A stretch of DNA of 64,000 nt from contig NC_080711.1 in assembly GCF_019097595.1 (NCBI RefSeq), positions 10,983,928 to 11,047,927 of the forward strand, read 5' to 3'. Below are positions 37,496 through 49,600 of the stretch, piece after piece. Source of the DNA: Hemibagrus wyckioides (Eukaryota; Chordata; Actinopteri; Siluriformes; Bagridae). Position numbers and translations under genes: made by a program. The notes below the pieces were generated by a model, which saw only the letters and a list, made by a program, of their open reading frames with translations, did no database searches and had not been told where the DNA came from. How positions within the stretch are numbered: the stretch's first letter is position 1; every line of letters begins with the position of its first letter.

Positions 37496-38743
37496 CACTA
37501 TATTGCCAAAAGTATTCGCTCACCTGCCTTGACTCGCATATGAACTTAAGTGACATCCCATTCCTAATCCATAGGGTTCAATATGACGTCGGTCCACCCT
37601 TTGCAGCTATAACAGCTTCAACTCTTCTGGGAAGGCTGTCCACAAGGTTTAGGAGTGTGTTTATGGGAATTTTTGACCATTCTTCCAGAAGCGCATTTGT
37701 GAGGTCACACACTGATGTTGGATGAGAAGGCCTGGCTCTCAGTCTCCGCTCTAATTCATCCCAAAGGTGTTCTATGGGGTTGAGGTCAGGACTCTGTGCA
37801 GGCCAGTCAAGTTCATCCACACCAGACTCTGTCATCCATGTCTTTATGGACCTTGCTTTGGTCACTGGTGCACAGTCATGTTGGAAGAGGAAGGGGCCAG
37901 CTCCAAACTGTTCCCACAAAGTTGGGAGCATGGAATTGTCCAAAATGTCTTGGTATGCTGAAGCATTCAGAGTTCCTTTCACTGGAACTAAGGGGCCAAG
38001 CCCAGCTCCTGAAAAACAACCCCACACCATAATCCCCCCTCCACCAAACTTTACACTTGGCACAATGCAGTCAGACAAGTACCGTTCTCCTGGCAACCGC
38101 CAAACCCAGACTCGTCCATCAGATTGCCAGATGGAGAAGCGCGATTCGTCACTCCAGAGAACGCGTCTCCACTGCTCTAGAGTCCAGTGGTGGCGTGCTT
38201 TACACCACTGCATCCGACGCTTTGCATTGCACTTGGTGATGTATGGCTTGGATGCAGCTGCTCGGCCATGGAAACCCATTCCATGAAGCTCTCTGCGCAC
38301 TGTTCTTGAGCTAATCTGAAGGCCACATGAAGTTTGGAGGTCTGTAGCGATTGACTCTGCAGAAAGTTGGCGACCTCTTCGCACTATGCGCCTCAGCATC
38401 CGCTGACCCCGCTCCGTCAGTTTACGTGGCCTACCACTTCGTGGCTGAGTTGCTGTCGTTCCCAAACACTTCCATGTTCTTATAATACAGCTGACAGTTG
38501 ATTGTGGAATATTTAGGAGCGAGGAAATTTCACGACTGGATTTGTTGCACAGGTGGCATCCTATCACAGTTCCACACTGGAATTCACTGAGCTCCTGAGA
38601 GCGACCCATTCTTTCACAAATGTTTGTAAAAACAGTCTGCATGCCTAGGTGCTTGATTTTATACACCTGTGGCCATGGAAGTGATTGGAACACCTGATTC
38701 TGATTATTTGGATGGGTGAGCGAATACTTTTGGCAATATAGTG
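37496..38743 (-). mobile_element. Full-length Tc1 transposon, apparently intact
   Basis: A 1,248-bp element with perfect 29-bp terminal inverted repeats that start CACTATATTGCCAAAAGTAT and end CTCACC. It is flanked by TA target duplications at 37494-37495 and 38744-38745. It lies in the intergenic gap between convergent rai1 and srebf1. The sibling at 8019-9025 is nearly identical where it aligns, which suggests recent spread of the family. Confidence 0.95.
37578..38609 (-). CDS. Tc1-type transposase, DD34E, uninterrupted
   Basis: Cut-and-paste transposase. The best start is the Met of [11 protein letters not shown] at 38609 (343 aa, the usual Tc1 size); an upstream in-frame Met at 38693 would give 371 aa. 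The N-terminus has paired helix-turn-helix DNA-binding segments ([19 protein letters not shown]) and SGRPRKL. Catalytic residues are the Asp of WSDESRFS, the Asp of FQHDCAP and, 34 residues on, the Glu of [10 protein letters not shown], giving DD34E. No stop or frameshift interrupts it. Compared with the broken sibling it has Cys instead of Arg in EFQ(C/R)GTVIG, inside the DNA-binding domain, which might lower activity. Confidence 0.95.
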   Translation of the reverse strand: MGRSQELSEFQCGTVIGCHLCNKSSREISSLLNIPQSTVSCIIRTWKCLGTTATQPRSGRPRKLTERGQRMLRRIVRRGRQLSAESIATDLQTSCGLQISSRTVRRELHGMGFHGRAAASKPYITKCNAKRRMQWCKARHHWTLEQWRRVLWSDESRFSIWQSDGRVWVWRLPGERYLSDCIVPSVKFGGGGIMVWGCFSGAGLGPLVPVKGTLNASAYQDILDNSMLPTLWEQFGAGPFLFQHDCAPVTKARSIKTWMTESGVDELDWPAQSPDLNPIEHLWDELERRLRARPSHPTSVCDLTNALLEEWSKIPINTLLNLVDSLPRRVEAVIAAKGGPTSY

Positions 38744-38823
38744 TATATGTAACTTAAGTGATTAAGGTTGAAAGTGTTTATACAAAAACCCACAAGAGAT
38801 CATGCATATGTTAAAAAACAACT

Positions 38824-38829
38824 TTTATT
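38824..38829 (-). terminator. Likely srebf1 poly(A) signal (AATAAA)
   Basis: AATAAA on the minus strand, about 1.84 kb downstream of the srebf1 stop and about 80 bp from the Tc1 element. If used, it gives a 3'UTR of about 1.85 kb (roughly 38805-40669). Another AATAAA near 39350 is an alternative. Confidence 0.4.
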
Positions 38830-40669
38830 TACATTCTCAAGAATGAATCAAAGAGCTGACAGACTGGTCAAACATTTTTGTTGAGATTTTGACTATGAGC
38901 TCTACACACTGATTAGCATACAGGTCATGAGTCTGCCGTTTACAATGCAACCTCTGAAACGTGACAAAATTTGAACAAAGAGCATTTGAAACCTTACAGT
39001 AGCTGAAAGTGGAATACAAATTCTCGATCAAAGAACAGTCTCTAAAAATCCGGTTTTTGGATGAAGGTAAGAATGAAGGTGAACTTTGTCGAAATGAACT
39101 GGCTCAGATACTTTAGTGACCGTTCATGATGTTATTCCATCCATCCATTTTACCCTCAAGTAGCTGTACTCTTCTAATTGTAACCAAAATCTCTCTCATT
39201 AGTGCAAACCGATAAGCCTCTTCGAGAACAAGCACACTGTAGAAGTCTTTCCCACTTATCTGGGACTAGATGTCCGGCAGTCAAGATTCTCCACTTTTTA
39301 AGCTTTGAATCTCTAAACTGGTCCCGTGTTCACACTGATGAGCGCTTTATTAACCCCGGTATTCTGTTTCTCCATAAGTAATGTTTTCTGCTCTAGCACT
39401 GCATTCCAATGAAACATCCAAGTAGTCCTTTTTTCCTACAAAATACTGTTCACGAACATCTTTAGACAAAATTATAAATACATATCTTTAAAAATATATA
39501 CAAGGAAAAAACTACAAGAAAAGAACCTTGTAAAGCCGTATACGCTCTTAAATCATATAGAAGTCAGCCCCGGTAAGGGTAGTGCAGATTAGAAAGGTCT
39601 GTACAGATGTAATGAAAAGGAAATCTCGTCACACTCATCATGTCCCCTAACGCCGAGCTCCCTTACACACAGATTAAGCCTTGGTTTCTAAGTCACCTGG
39701 TCATGCTTTATCAAACCAAACCTAGCAGGCAAAGAAAATTAGGTGTCCGAGATGGTGCTTTAGACAGAAACATGCACACGCAGGTGCATACTCTACCGTA
39801 ACGCTAAACCCGGACACAGGGATCGTTCTGTGTGTGAAAAGCCTCTATTACATTTTTAGAGGAATTTCAATGATTCATGTCCAATCACCCTTTAATGCCA
39901 CTCATAAGCGTCCAATGCTGCGCAGTAAAATGCCATCTAGTGGGCAAAGCTGGCGTTTACACCACCAGCACCTCATTTACAGGAGCACTAACAGCAGCCC
40001 GGGGACATCTATCTGTGAAATATTACTTTAAAGGCGTAGGAAGTAATTTTAAGAGAAAGGTAGTTACACTTTGAATCCAAAACCAAACCCCTCCCAAAAC
40101 ATGCAGAGGCCAGAAATTCTCAGTGCGATAGAGCAGCTTTCAGAACTGAGAAAGAAGAAGAAACAACTCTATAGTTCTCATTGATTCGATGGTGTTTGAT
40201 ACTGGTATCCATACTCTTTTTTATTTTTCTTCCATTCCCCGAGCCTGGGGGACACCAGAGACACCGGGGTTTATCTTCTGAGTTGAACTTTGAGAGAACA
40301 AATCTCCCAAAACCTTTTCTGCGTTTAAAATTACTGACTGCACCTTTAAGTAAAATGTAGAACATTAACCCGAAGCGCATCAGCATTTCGACAGGACAAA
40401 CAAATTAAATTATTAAATTATTTAAATAATAGCTGTAAAGAAAATAAGGGGGAAAGAATTGTTAAAAAGAAATGAACAAACTGTGGGGAGAGAAAAAAAA
40501 AAAAAAAACAACAACGTGAAGACTAGCTGGTTAAATGATAAAAACCGAAGCCTGTAGCCAGGAAATGTGGCACAGAAAATTTGAGACTGATATTGTGTTA
40601 GTGCAGGAGGGTGGGGTAAGGCTGATGAGAAAGAGGGGTGGGAGGATGAGGGAGTCTTTTGCTTTGTCT
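38830..40669 (-). other. Probable srebf1 3'UTR
   Basis: Unique sequence between the srebf1 stop codon and the candidate poly(A) signal. No repeat family, exon or RNA gene was recognised. There is an A-run near 40493-40508. Confidence 0.45.
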
Positions 40670-40890
40670 CTAAGTGGAGGCAACCGTGGTCCCGCTGCCC
40701 AGTTTGATGATCATCTGCTGGCAGTCATGGAGAGTACGTTTGTCCCCCAGCTTCTCAAGAGTGCGTGCAGCATCTGCCAACATCCCCACCCTCTGGCCTG
40801 GGGCCGACAGGAACGACGGTGGCAGATACCAACACGCCAACATGGCTGCCTCTGCCTGCTCACGCTGGCCTGGCCGTGTCTCACACTCCT
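40670..40890 (-). CDS. srebf1: srebf1 coding exon 19 and stop
   Basis: Acceptor GTGTGCAG after a short GT run. It encodes [19 protein letters not shown], the SREBP-1 signature [20 protein letters not shown], then [19 protein letters not shown] and TAG. The C-terminus matches SREBP-1 (GGGTTVTSS in human). Confidence 0.97.
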
Positions 40891-41532
40891 CTGCACACAC
40901 ACACACACAGCCATGAGACACTGAATGGATTCCTAATTATAGATACGCGTTACAATGAATATTAAACAGCTACACACTTCACATCAGTGGAAGAATGCAC
41001 ATCTGTAACTTAATGAATATTCAGCACATGCATGCAGACACACCCACATATGCAAATCTTCAGCAGTGACTAGATTAATTATCCCAAGAATTCTACCTAT
41101 TTACTGTTCACCATTATTTATCATTTAATCCTCAATTAACCTTCTTTCCTGTGCAGAAAATCTGTTTACCTCCTTAGTCTCTGGACAGTTGCTGGCGACG
41201 TCAATGAGTCTGTAGTCGTGTTACGTATGTGGGAAAGTTTAAGTAAGGTTGTAAATAAAAATAAATAAAAACTTTGTTTATTGTGGCAGTGTTGGAAAGA
41301 TTTAAAAAAAAAAAAACTGCGTAAGAACAGTATTGATTAGACTCCCATGTCTCGGGCTAAGACCTGTTAGAGTATAATGCCTGTAGGCGTGAATTCATGA
41401 TCTAGTCACGTATTGAAACTGTTTGCCATCTGCTCTAGAATTCTTTCAGAACTGAGCCGAGTAAATGGGTTTCCTCTTTTTTTCTCAGTACTGGTAAACA
41501 CCCGCATGTGTGAACTGAACAGGACTTAAAAA

Positions 41533-41618
<86 letters not shown>

Positions 41619-41800
41619 CTAAAGCTGAATATTTGCAAACAAGCATGCAAACACATCTGCCCACACACACACCATCTGAGTCCTCACCGATTTTGCCTCC
41701 AGGTGTGGCACGACGGCGCAGACTGCGGTCCAGGAGCTGGTGTGTGCGTGTTGGACTTGCTCCTGCCATCAGCCTGGCAGTGGCTTCATGCAGAAACAAC

Positions 41801-41876
<76 letters not shown>

Positions 41877-44800
41877 AGGCTTAACAAGCTGGCAGACAGC
41901 ACACCCATGGGGGCTAATCCTTCCTTTAGAAGCTGACACGTCTCTTCCTCTCTTCCTCTCTCTACTGTCTCATACTCTTTCATCTTCTATCCAGCACTTT
42001 TCCCCAGCAGCTCTCTCTGTCCTTTGCTCATCTACACTTCTTATTAAACTGGAGTAATGTGAAAAACTCGTAGATTAAAATATTATAGGTGACACGATAC
42101 CTTGATACAAACTATGTGCCAGTATCTCTGTCTTGCTGAGTGACTAGGAATAAAATATACCTTATATTAAAAAAGAAAAAAATGCAGTTTAAAATATATA
42201 GCTGCAAATAAGTCAAGAAAGAATACATCAGACTTACATTATTTAAAAGTGGTTTTTATAAGCTTTATCTCTGGTCTTTTTCTGTTCATTGCCATGTTTT
42301 TAACCAGCCATGATTGTTTTTTAGCCCCGAGATTTCTTCCTTAAGCAAGAAATAACACTGATAACTGATGCCACAGCAATGTCTAGAAAACACTAAATAA
42401 ATGTCAAGATCAGTAAAAATTCAACTGTTTCTAACTTTTGTTATTAAAATTCTAGACAGCGTCTTTACAAACGGCTGCTCATGCTGCATCACAGGGCAGA
42501 GTAACACATCTGGAGGAAAGTGCACTCTGCCCTCTTCCACATACAGGAACCCTGCTGCAACAGAAGAACGAGTTCAGGGCATCACTCAGGACACAACTAC
42601 GAGCAAAATCTTCTGCCCATGATTATTACTTAAAAACATAATATTTAATAAGACCAAACCAGAATATGCATGGAAAAAGTTTGCAAAAGCCCAGGATGAC
42701 AAATTATGCCATTCAAGTACTATTTTTGAGCAGAATGCTGATGTAGAACTCCACTTCTCACACGAGCCACAGTGGTTAAAAACAGCTCCCCAGCACTCAG
42801 CGATTTGCAGAGCAGTGGCCTATTTCAGCGCTATGCCTGAGGAAAATACCAGCGTGTCAGCATGAGAGCGTCTAAATCACTAAATCCAGATCAAGAGCTG
42901 GAATCCACTCCAACTGTGTCCAGCTGTGGCCACATGCCTCCTCTCTGTATCCTTCATCAGCAGCGGATTTGTGTGCTCATATACGTGTGTGTGTGTATAT
43001 ATTTATAGTGGATGTTTGTGTGCGTCTTACCCTACGCATGGCGGGTCTGAAGCTGTGGGCGAGTTTGCGCAGCGAGCTCAGGTCCTGTTGGAAACCCTGC
43101 AGCTCGGCGGGAGAAGCGGCTGAGGCCGAGCTCTGCTGAGGGGAAGCCGGTAAACAGATCTGCTGCTCTCGCCACAGACTGGTGCGTGTCACCAGCAGCA
43201 GATCACACAGTAACAACTGCACCAACTACAGGCGTAAAGACAGAGAGAGAGAGAAAGAGAGAGAGAGAGATAGACAACACAGAGTATAACGTTAGTAGTG
43301 TCTTAAGATTATTGGAAAACAATACACAAATCATAAAATCATCATCATTAGCAGCTTTTCAGTTCTTAACCTACAGTATGTGTTCTATTTAGAGGCTTAA
43401 TGAACTATTTAATTGATCCAGATCTCAATAACCTAAAAAATCAAGTACAAAATGTTTAAAAATGCTCCACTGCCCATTAGCAATGTATTAACAGCCTAGT
43501 CTGATCAGACTGTGACAAGCTACTTAAATCACTAATAAAGCAGCATTTCTTTATCACTGTAGCAAAAATAGTTTTTGTAAAATAAAAATATTAAAATGGC
43601 AGACACCTGCGCAGCGACTCAGCTCTGTGTTGCACTGCAGGAACATTGCACTCTGTTCAGTCACATGCAATGCAACTACAATGCACCACAGCTCAGGCCA
43701 AGAGAGGACGAGTTCACCTCTAACTGTACATGCACTAACGCCCCATATCCTACTTAAATACACACCTACAGAGAGCGAATTTCCCCTGGGGTTTTTTTTT
43801 TTTTTTTAAACACTAGGAAACCCTGTGTGTGTGTGTGTGTGTGGGGTCTGTACCTTGTCTAAGGTGCTGCTGCTGCAGTGTGGCCCCAGATTGAGGCTGT
43901 CTCTGAATAAGCTGCTGGCTTTCTCACAGTAGCTCAGGCTCAGCTGTCTGTTCTCTGGTTTGGCCAGCAGGGCGCGCACTGCTTTAAACATGTTCAGACA
44001 GGCCTTGGGTAATGGACTTCTGCATACAACAAGGAAAAGGGACACAGAGCTTAGGATACGTGAACAGAGAGGATAGAGTGAAAAAAGATAAATGGCAAAA
44101 TCCCAAGCATTGCAAGGCCTTTTTGGGTTGATCAGGTAATAAAGTCTGATATGGTAACATTTTGATGCTGGCTTCCCCTTTTATGCTGGTTTTAATGAAT
44201 TACCTTCCCAATCTATCCAGTGGTGCTTGGTTTACAAAGTCCAACCTTAACCCTTCAATCAAATCTACTCAGTCATGGATGCTTAGATTTAAAATAAAGC
44301 ACTCGAGGACCTGCTTTACAGCGAAGTATCATTGACAAGTGCATCTTTTTGGATAAGGTTAAACCCCATGATATAATCACTATAACACACCCTTCGAGTG
44401 ACTTAATGCTTTTAGAAAATACCCACAAAAACAATGATAAAATCCAAATGAATATAATAAATAATAATTTATTATTACCTATATATTATTACAGTAAACA
44501 ATTCCTCAGCAACACAATGCAGTCTGTTAGAACAGTAAGCTTTTTATGTTTAATTATTTTATAAAGCCAATCATCATAATCATGATTAGAATAGGATTCT
44601 CTCTCTCTCTAGAAAAAGAATCTGTTCAATATTAGCCAGTGATTGTGTGTGTGTGTGTGTGTGTGTGTATTTACTCGTCTGCTTGAAGACTGCGTGGAAG
44701 GTGTTCCACCGCTGGATACAGCCTCTCTGCCGCTACGTCATCTCCCTGCAGCCAGTTAATAATCACCACGGCAACTGACGACCACCATTTTGAGTGAGGG

Positions 44801-46651
44801 TCACAGCCTAACACGCAAAGACTTCAATTAACATGAATGACAAACACATCGCAGGAGGCTTTGTTGAAAATGACTGATGCGGAACTGACCGGTGACGGTG
44901 GCCATGTTGGAGCCGATGGCGAAGGCCTGCGTGGTTGCTCCTGCAGCATCAGATGCGCTGTTCAGCAGCTGCAGGTACTCCAGGGCATCGGAGTATTCAC
45001 TGTAGGACAACAACATACACACAATTTAAACAGCATCCACATCACAACAGAAGAGTATGTATACACTCAGTACTCAGATCAACATTCTGGCCATCAGAAT
45101 TATGAGGCTAAATATCTCAGAGTTGTCTGGACACAGGAATATCTTTCTCCTTTTTTTATTTAAAGCACGCTTGCTTCAAATGCCACATTGCTTGGGGAAT
45201 TTTTAAATCAGTAAAAAGCAGAATCAAACCATCAAGTCAGAATCCCAGTGATTAACAACATGAGCTTCCATTCAGCCAAAATTAGTAAAATGATGAAAGG
45301 ATGTTTCAGAGACATGTACAGAGTGAAATCCTGACAAATGGAGTCGGTCACCTCAAACTGCTAATGACTAGTTGCAGCTGAATGTTAACATAAGGGGCAA
45401 GCTTACAATATCACTTAAACATGGGCAATGAAATCTTTAGATTTTTAAAAGGGTAAGAATTTCTTCCCAACACAAATATGAAAACTTGTTCTGATAGCCC
45501 TAACACAGTGCGGATAGAAAAGCAATGAGACCTGGAGTGTAGACTGTTAGGAGAATATGTGAAAAAGAGCTCGCTGTGACTCACCCTTGTCCCTCGTTGG
45601 GGCTTTTGTCTCCATGTGGCTGAGCGACACAGTACAGAGCCTTCTCCAGCAGATGCTCCCTGAAAGCCTGAGTCACCTGAGCCAGAGGATCCACTGAAAT
45701 CAAATACAAACAGATGTGTGAGCCTTTACATGTGCACACTTCATAATATCTCACCATAAGTGAGCTACAGATATCAGGCTCCATTTTGAATTTATGATGA
45801 AATATAAAGGACGCACCAGTGTTTCCAGCCTGGCTGTAGATGCTCTCTTTAGGGGTGCTGCGTACTGACCAGTCGCCATCCACAAAGAAGCGATGACCCA
45901 GAGGGTGGCAGAGCCACTGCATGGCAGGAGGAACACTGCCACTGGGGGACAGGCAGGCCTGTCGAGCACGACTTAGAAAACCACGCTACAGAGAGGGACA
46001 GAAGGAGACACGGACGGTCAGGGACGAGAACTGTGTCAGCAAGTCCTATAGGCTGTGTACACTGAGTGCATATGTTGGTCTAACTGCTGATACGGAATGC
46101 ACTGTTTACATGCACACTTAACTTGGCAGCATGTTAAAAACTTAAAATATGAAGCAAATGAATGCGCATGCATGGAAGGACATTTAGTGGCCAGCATGTA
46201 CATTCCTAACTCACAGAACAACACACCTTTCCTGTGTGTTTTACCAGTAACTAGGATGGATTAATCCCATGCTAGTTATTGAATAATATTCTTTTAGAAG
46301 AACGACTGAATAATACGTTAAGTATTTAAGGGGTTAATCAGATAGAAGAGTTAATTTAGCTTCATGTATTTTTGATACAATTTCATTATTATTTGATTTG
46401 ATTAATGGATGATTAGCCTACATGTCAACACACATAGGCAGATACAAAGTAAGAGAACGAGTCAGACTGTAAGAGAGAGAGTGACAGACACACACGGATA
46501 GAGAGACAAAAATAAAAGTCAGAGAGTGCAAGAGTGATGAATACAGACAGAGAAAATGGAAAACAGATTCAAAGTGTAAGAGTAAGAGAGAGAGACAGAC
46601 AGACACAAAGGCAGAGTCAGTGTGTGTGTGTATGCGTGTGAGAGGGAGAGG

Positions 46652-46693
<42 letters not shown>

Positions 46694-49600
46694 CAGACAG
46701 ACACAAAGAAAGTGTGTGTGCGCATGTGTGTGAAAGAAAGAGAGAGACACACAAAGGGAGAGTCAGAGAGAGAGAGAGAGACAGTCAAACAGACACAAAG
46801 AGTCAGAGTGTATGTGTGTGTGAGAAAGAGTGAGGAGGAGAAGGAGAGTGTGTCAGAGTGGAAGAGACAGACAGAGTATAAGCAAGAGAGGCCCACACCC
46901 AGGGAGAGTCATAGTATGCCTGGGGTGAGAAATAGAGAGAGAGGAATCGATGTGAGAGATGACAGAAGGTGAAGAGGGACAGAGCACAGTAAGTGTTCTT
47001 ACAGAGGTGATGTGCAGCAGGCGGGGCAGGCTGGTTTTTACTCTCAGGGCAGCGGAGACATAGATCTCGGCCAGCGTGGCCACAGACAGGCAGTCTCCAG
47101 CACACTCGGCTAGATTCACTGCACTCAGTGCCATGTGCAATGCGAACAGGTGGCTGCCACCCAGCTTCCCTACACACACATAGGAGGCATTCAGATTAAG
47201 CAGCACCTGCATGAATGTAACACACTATCAGCTATGTGTTAGAACTCTCTCTCTCACCGGTCATGTGCAGCTGGTGCAGGCGGTGGTAGACAAGGGCAGC
47301 GTCACGGCTGCTCTTGCGTGCATCCTCCTGTAGGTGGCGATCGGCACGCAGAGCTCCAGCCTTGCAGGCCAACCAGCGGCCCACCCACAGCCTCTGCAGC
47401 CACAGACGCAGTGTGGACCACAGCACAGCACATGCCAAGTCCAGCTGAGAGGTGGGCAGAGGACGACCAAGAGCCTTCAAACATGTCCAGAGGTTCTGAG
47501 AAGCCTGGGCAAAGTCTCCCTGCATGGAAACAAAGTGAGGAAAACAGACAACACTGAAGATTTAGATAACTGGCTAACATACATGCTATTGGATTTAATA
47601 AAGTAATTCTAATGACATTTATATGATGCTCATCCTAAGTGTGTGTATGTTTGTCTTACTCTGGCCAGGTCGAGATCAGCCTGTTTCCGGTGTCTCCAGA
47701 AGAGGACGGAAGATTCAGAGTGTGGTCTAGTGATGGGCTCTCCATACACCAATAGCTTGATCAAAACACCAGCTACCAGAATGCCATTTAGCAGCCACAC
47801 CAACAGAGTGGGCAGCATCCAATCCATCCAGCCCCATGATTCAGCTGCAAAAGACACACTCCGTAAGTGTCAAAGTGTAGGAATCTGCTTATTCAGTCTA
47901 GTAAAAGCAAATAAATGATGCCATACTGGGTTTCAGAATTCATCCTGTATGTTACAGGTGACAGTACCTGCACTATCTACTGTCAGCATGGACCTGCCAG
48001 TTCCTGTGTGGCCTGGAGGAACAGCTTCTGGAGCCCTGCTTTGGCTCCCACACATCAGCGATGCCAGCGGGTTGAAGGAGAGGAAGAGGAGGGTGAAGGC
48101 ACACAGAGCCATCCGTGAGCGGTCCAGCATCCCTCCAGCAGCCTTCTCGGCATTGGCCATAGGCTGTAAGGGAAGAGAGAGAAGAAAACAAAAAAAAAAA
48201 AAAATCAAATGTACTTATTCTTTCAGGCACCACTGCTATTCTGAAAACTGTGATATGATCAACATAGTCTAAAAAAGACTTTCCCTAAGTGTGTAAGATT
48301 AAAAACCTTGACAGATACCTTGCTGTCCTCTCCCATTGGACTGTCAGGCTCAGAGTCGCTGCTGCAATGGGAGAAGGAGCCGCTGGGTTCGGGCGAGCCG
48401 GCGTCGGAGGCTGGAGGAGTGGGAAGCTCAGTCTTCACATCCACCTCCATGGCCACCAGGTCTTTCAAAGACTCTGTACACAAAAACAAAAGAGCAGGTT
48501 AAAGTCAAGAAGCACAGAAACACCAGTTATAACAGACGTACTGGAGAAGCGACTGTCCAGCCTCAACTGGATGCACTGGTATGTCTCATCTCTCTTACAT
48601 AAAATGATCAGGGTTTTAGACTTTTATGGATCAAAATGTAATCCTTTTTAAGTGTAACATCAACAATCGAGGGTGACCCCTAACAGCTGGCTGCATTTCT
48701 GATGCATAAAAATGTGAATGTATGTTACCCTTGTTGTTATTTTAATATGTAAAATTTTTACATAGACATTTAGACAATAGATAGAATATAATAGACATTT
48801 AGTCTTTCCAATGTCAGATTATATTTCCATATGTATGTCTATTGCTGGTAGAATAAAGATCTGAAATGATATAACAAAGCTAATAAGCAGCTGTTATAGT
48901 TCTAAAACCAGTGCAACCAGCTACAGAGATACAAAGGTAGCTTTTCTCTTTACTTTTGAAGTGTTGCATGATACATGACTGGACTCACTGTTCTTTTGGT
49001 TGGCCATTTTAAGAGCCAAGTTCTCCTGCTTTAGCTTCTGGTTGGACTGCTGCAGGTAGCGGATATAGTCAATGGCTTTCCTCAGCACTGCAGATTTATT
49101 CAGCTGAAATACAGGAAGAGAGATTTATTCACCTACTGAAGCCTAAATATCAGTAGAAGGCCTTCTACACATTACACATAATGAGGAAAAAAAAGGCAGT
49201 AGCAGGCAGACCTTAGCCTCGGTGCCGGCCACCAGGTCTTTGAGCTCGATGATCTTGTCGTTGATGGAGGAGCGGTAGCGCTTCTCGATGGCGTTGTGTG
49301 CAGTGCGCTTCTCGCCTTTTTGGGTCTGCATACCTGGCTTGCTGCTGATGGCTATACGGTTAATCGGCAGCTTCTCTGTGTCCACCATGACCGGAACTGT
49401 AGTCAGGATCGTCCCACCATTCATCAGAGCCTGACAGAGTGAGAAAATGAAGAGAAAGTTAATATAAATAAAACACCAATCTATAATATGTGTAATGGCA
49501 CTCCTAATGATCTACGTTTTGCGTATGTACCATTCGTTTAAAGCAACCAGTCTGACGCGACGAACTCAGCCAAGTCGTTTTTTGATTCCCGTTTATTTGT

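Noticed and set aside
37774..38286. 170-residue + strand frame
   Set aside because: Antisense shadow of the intact Tc1 transposase.
46430..46960. Ser-Leu and Arg-Glu rich frames in srebf1 intron 11
   Set aside because: Simple-repeat translations within an intron fixed by exons 11 and 12.
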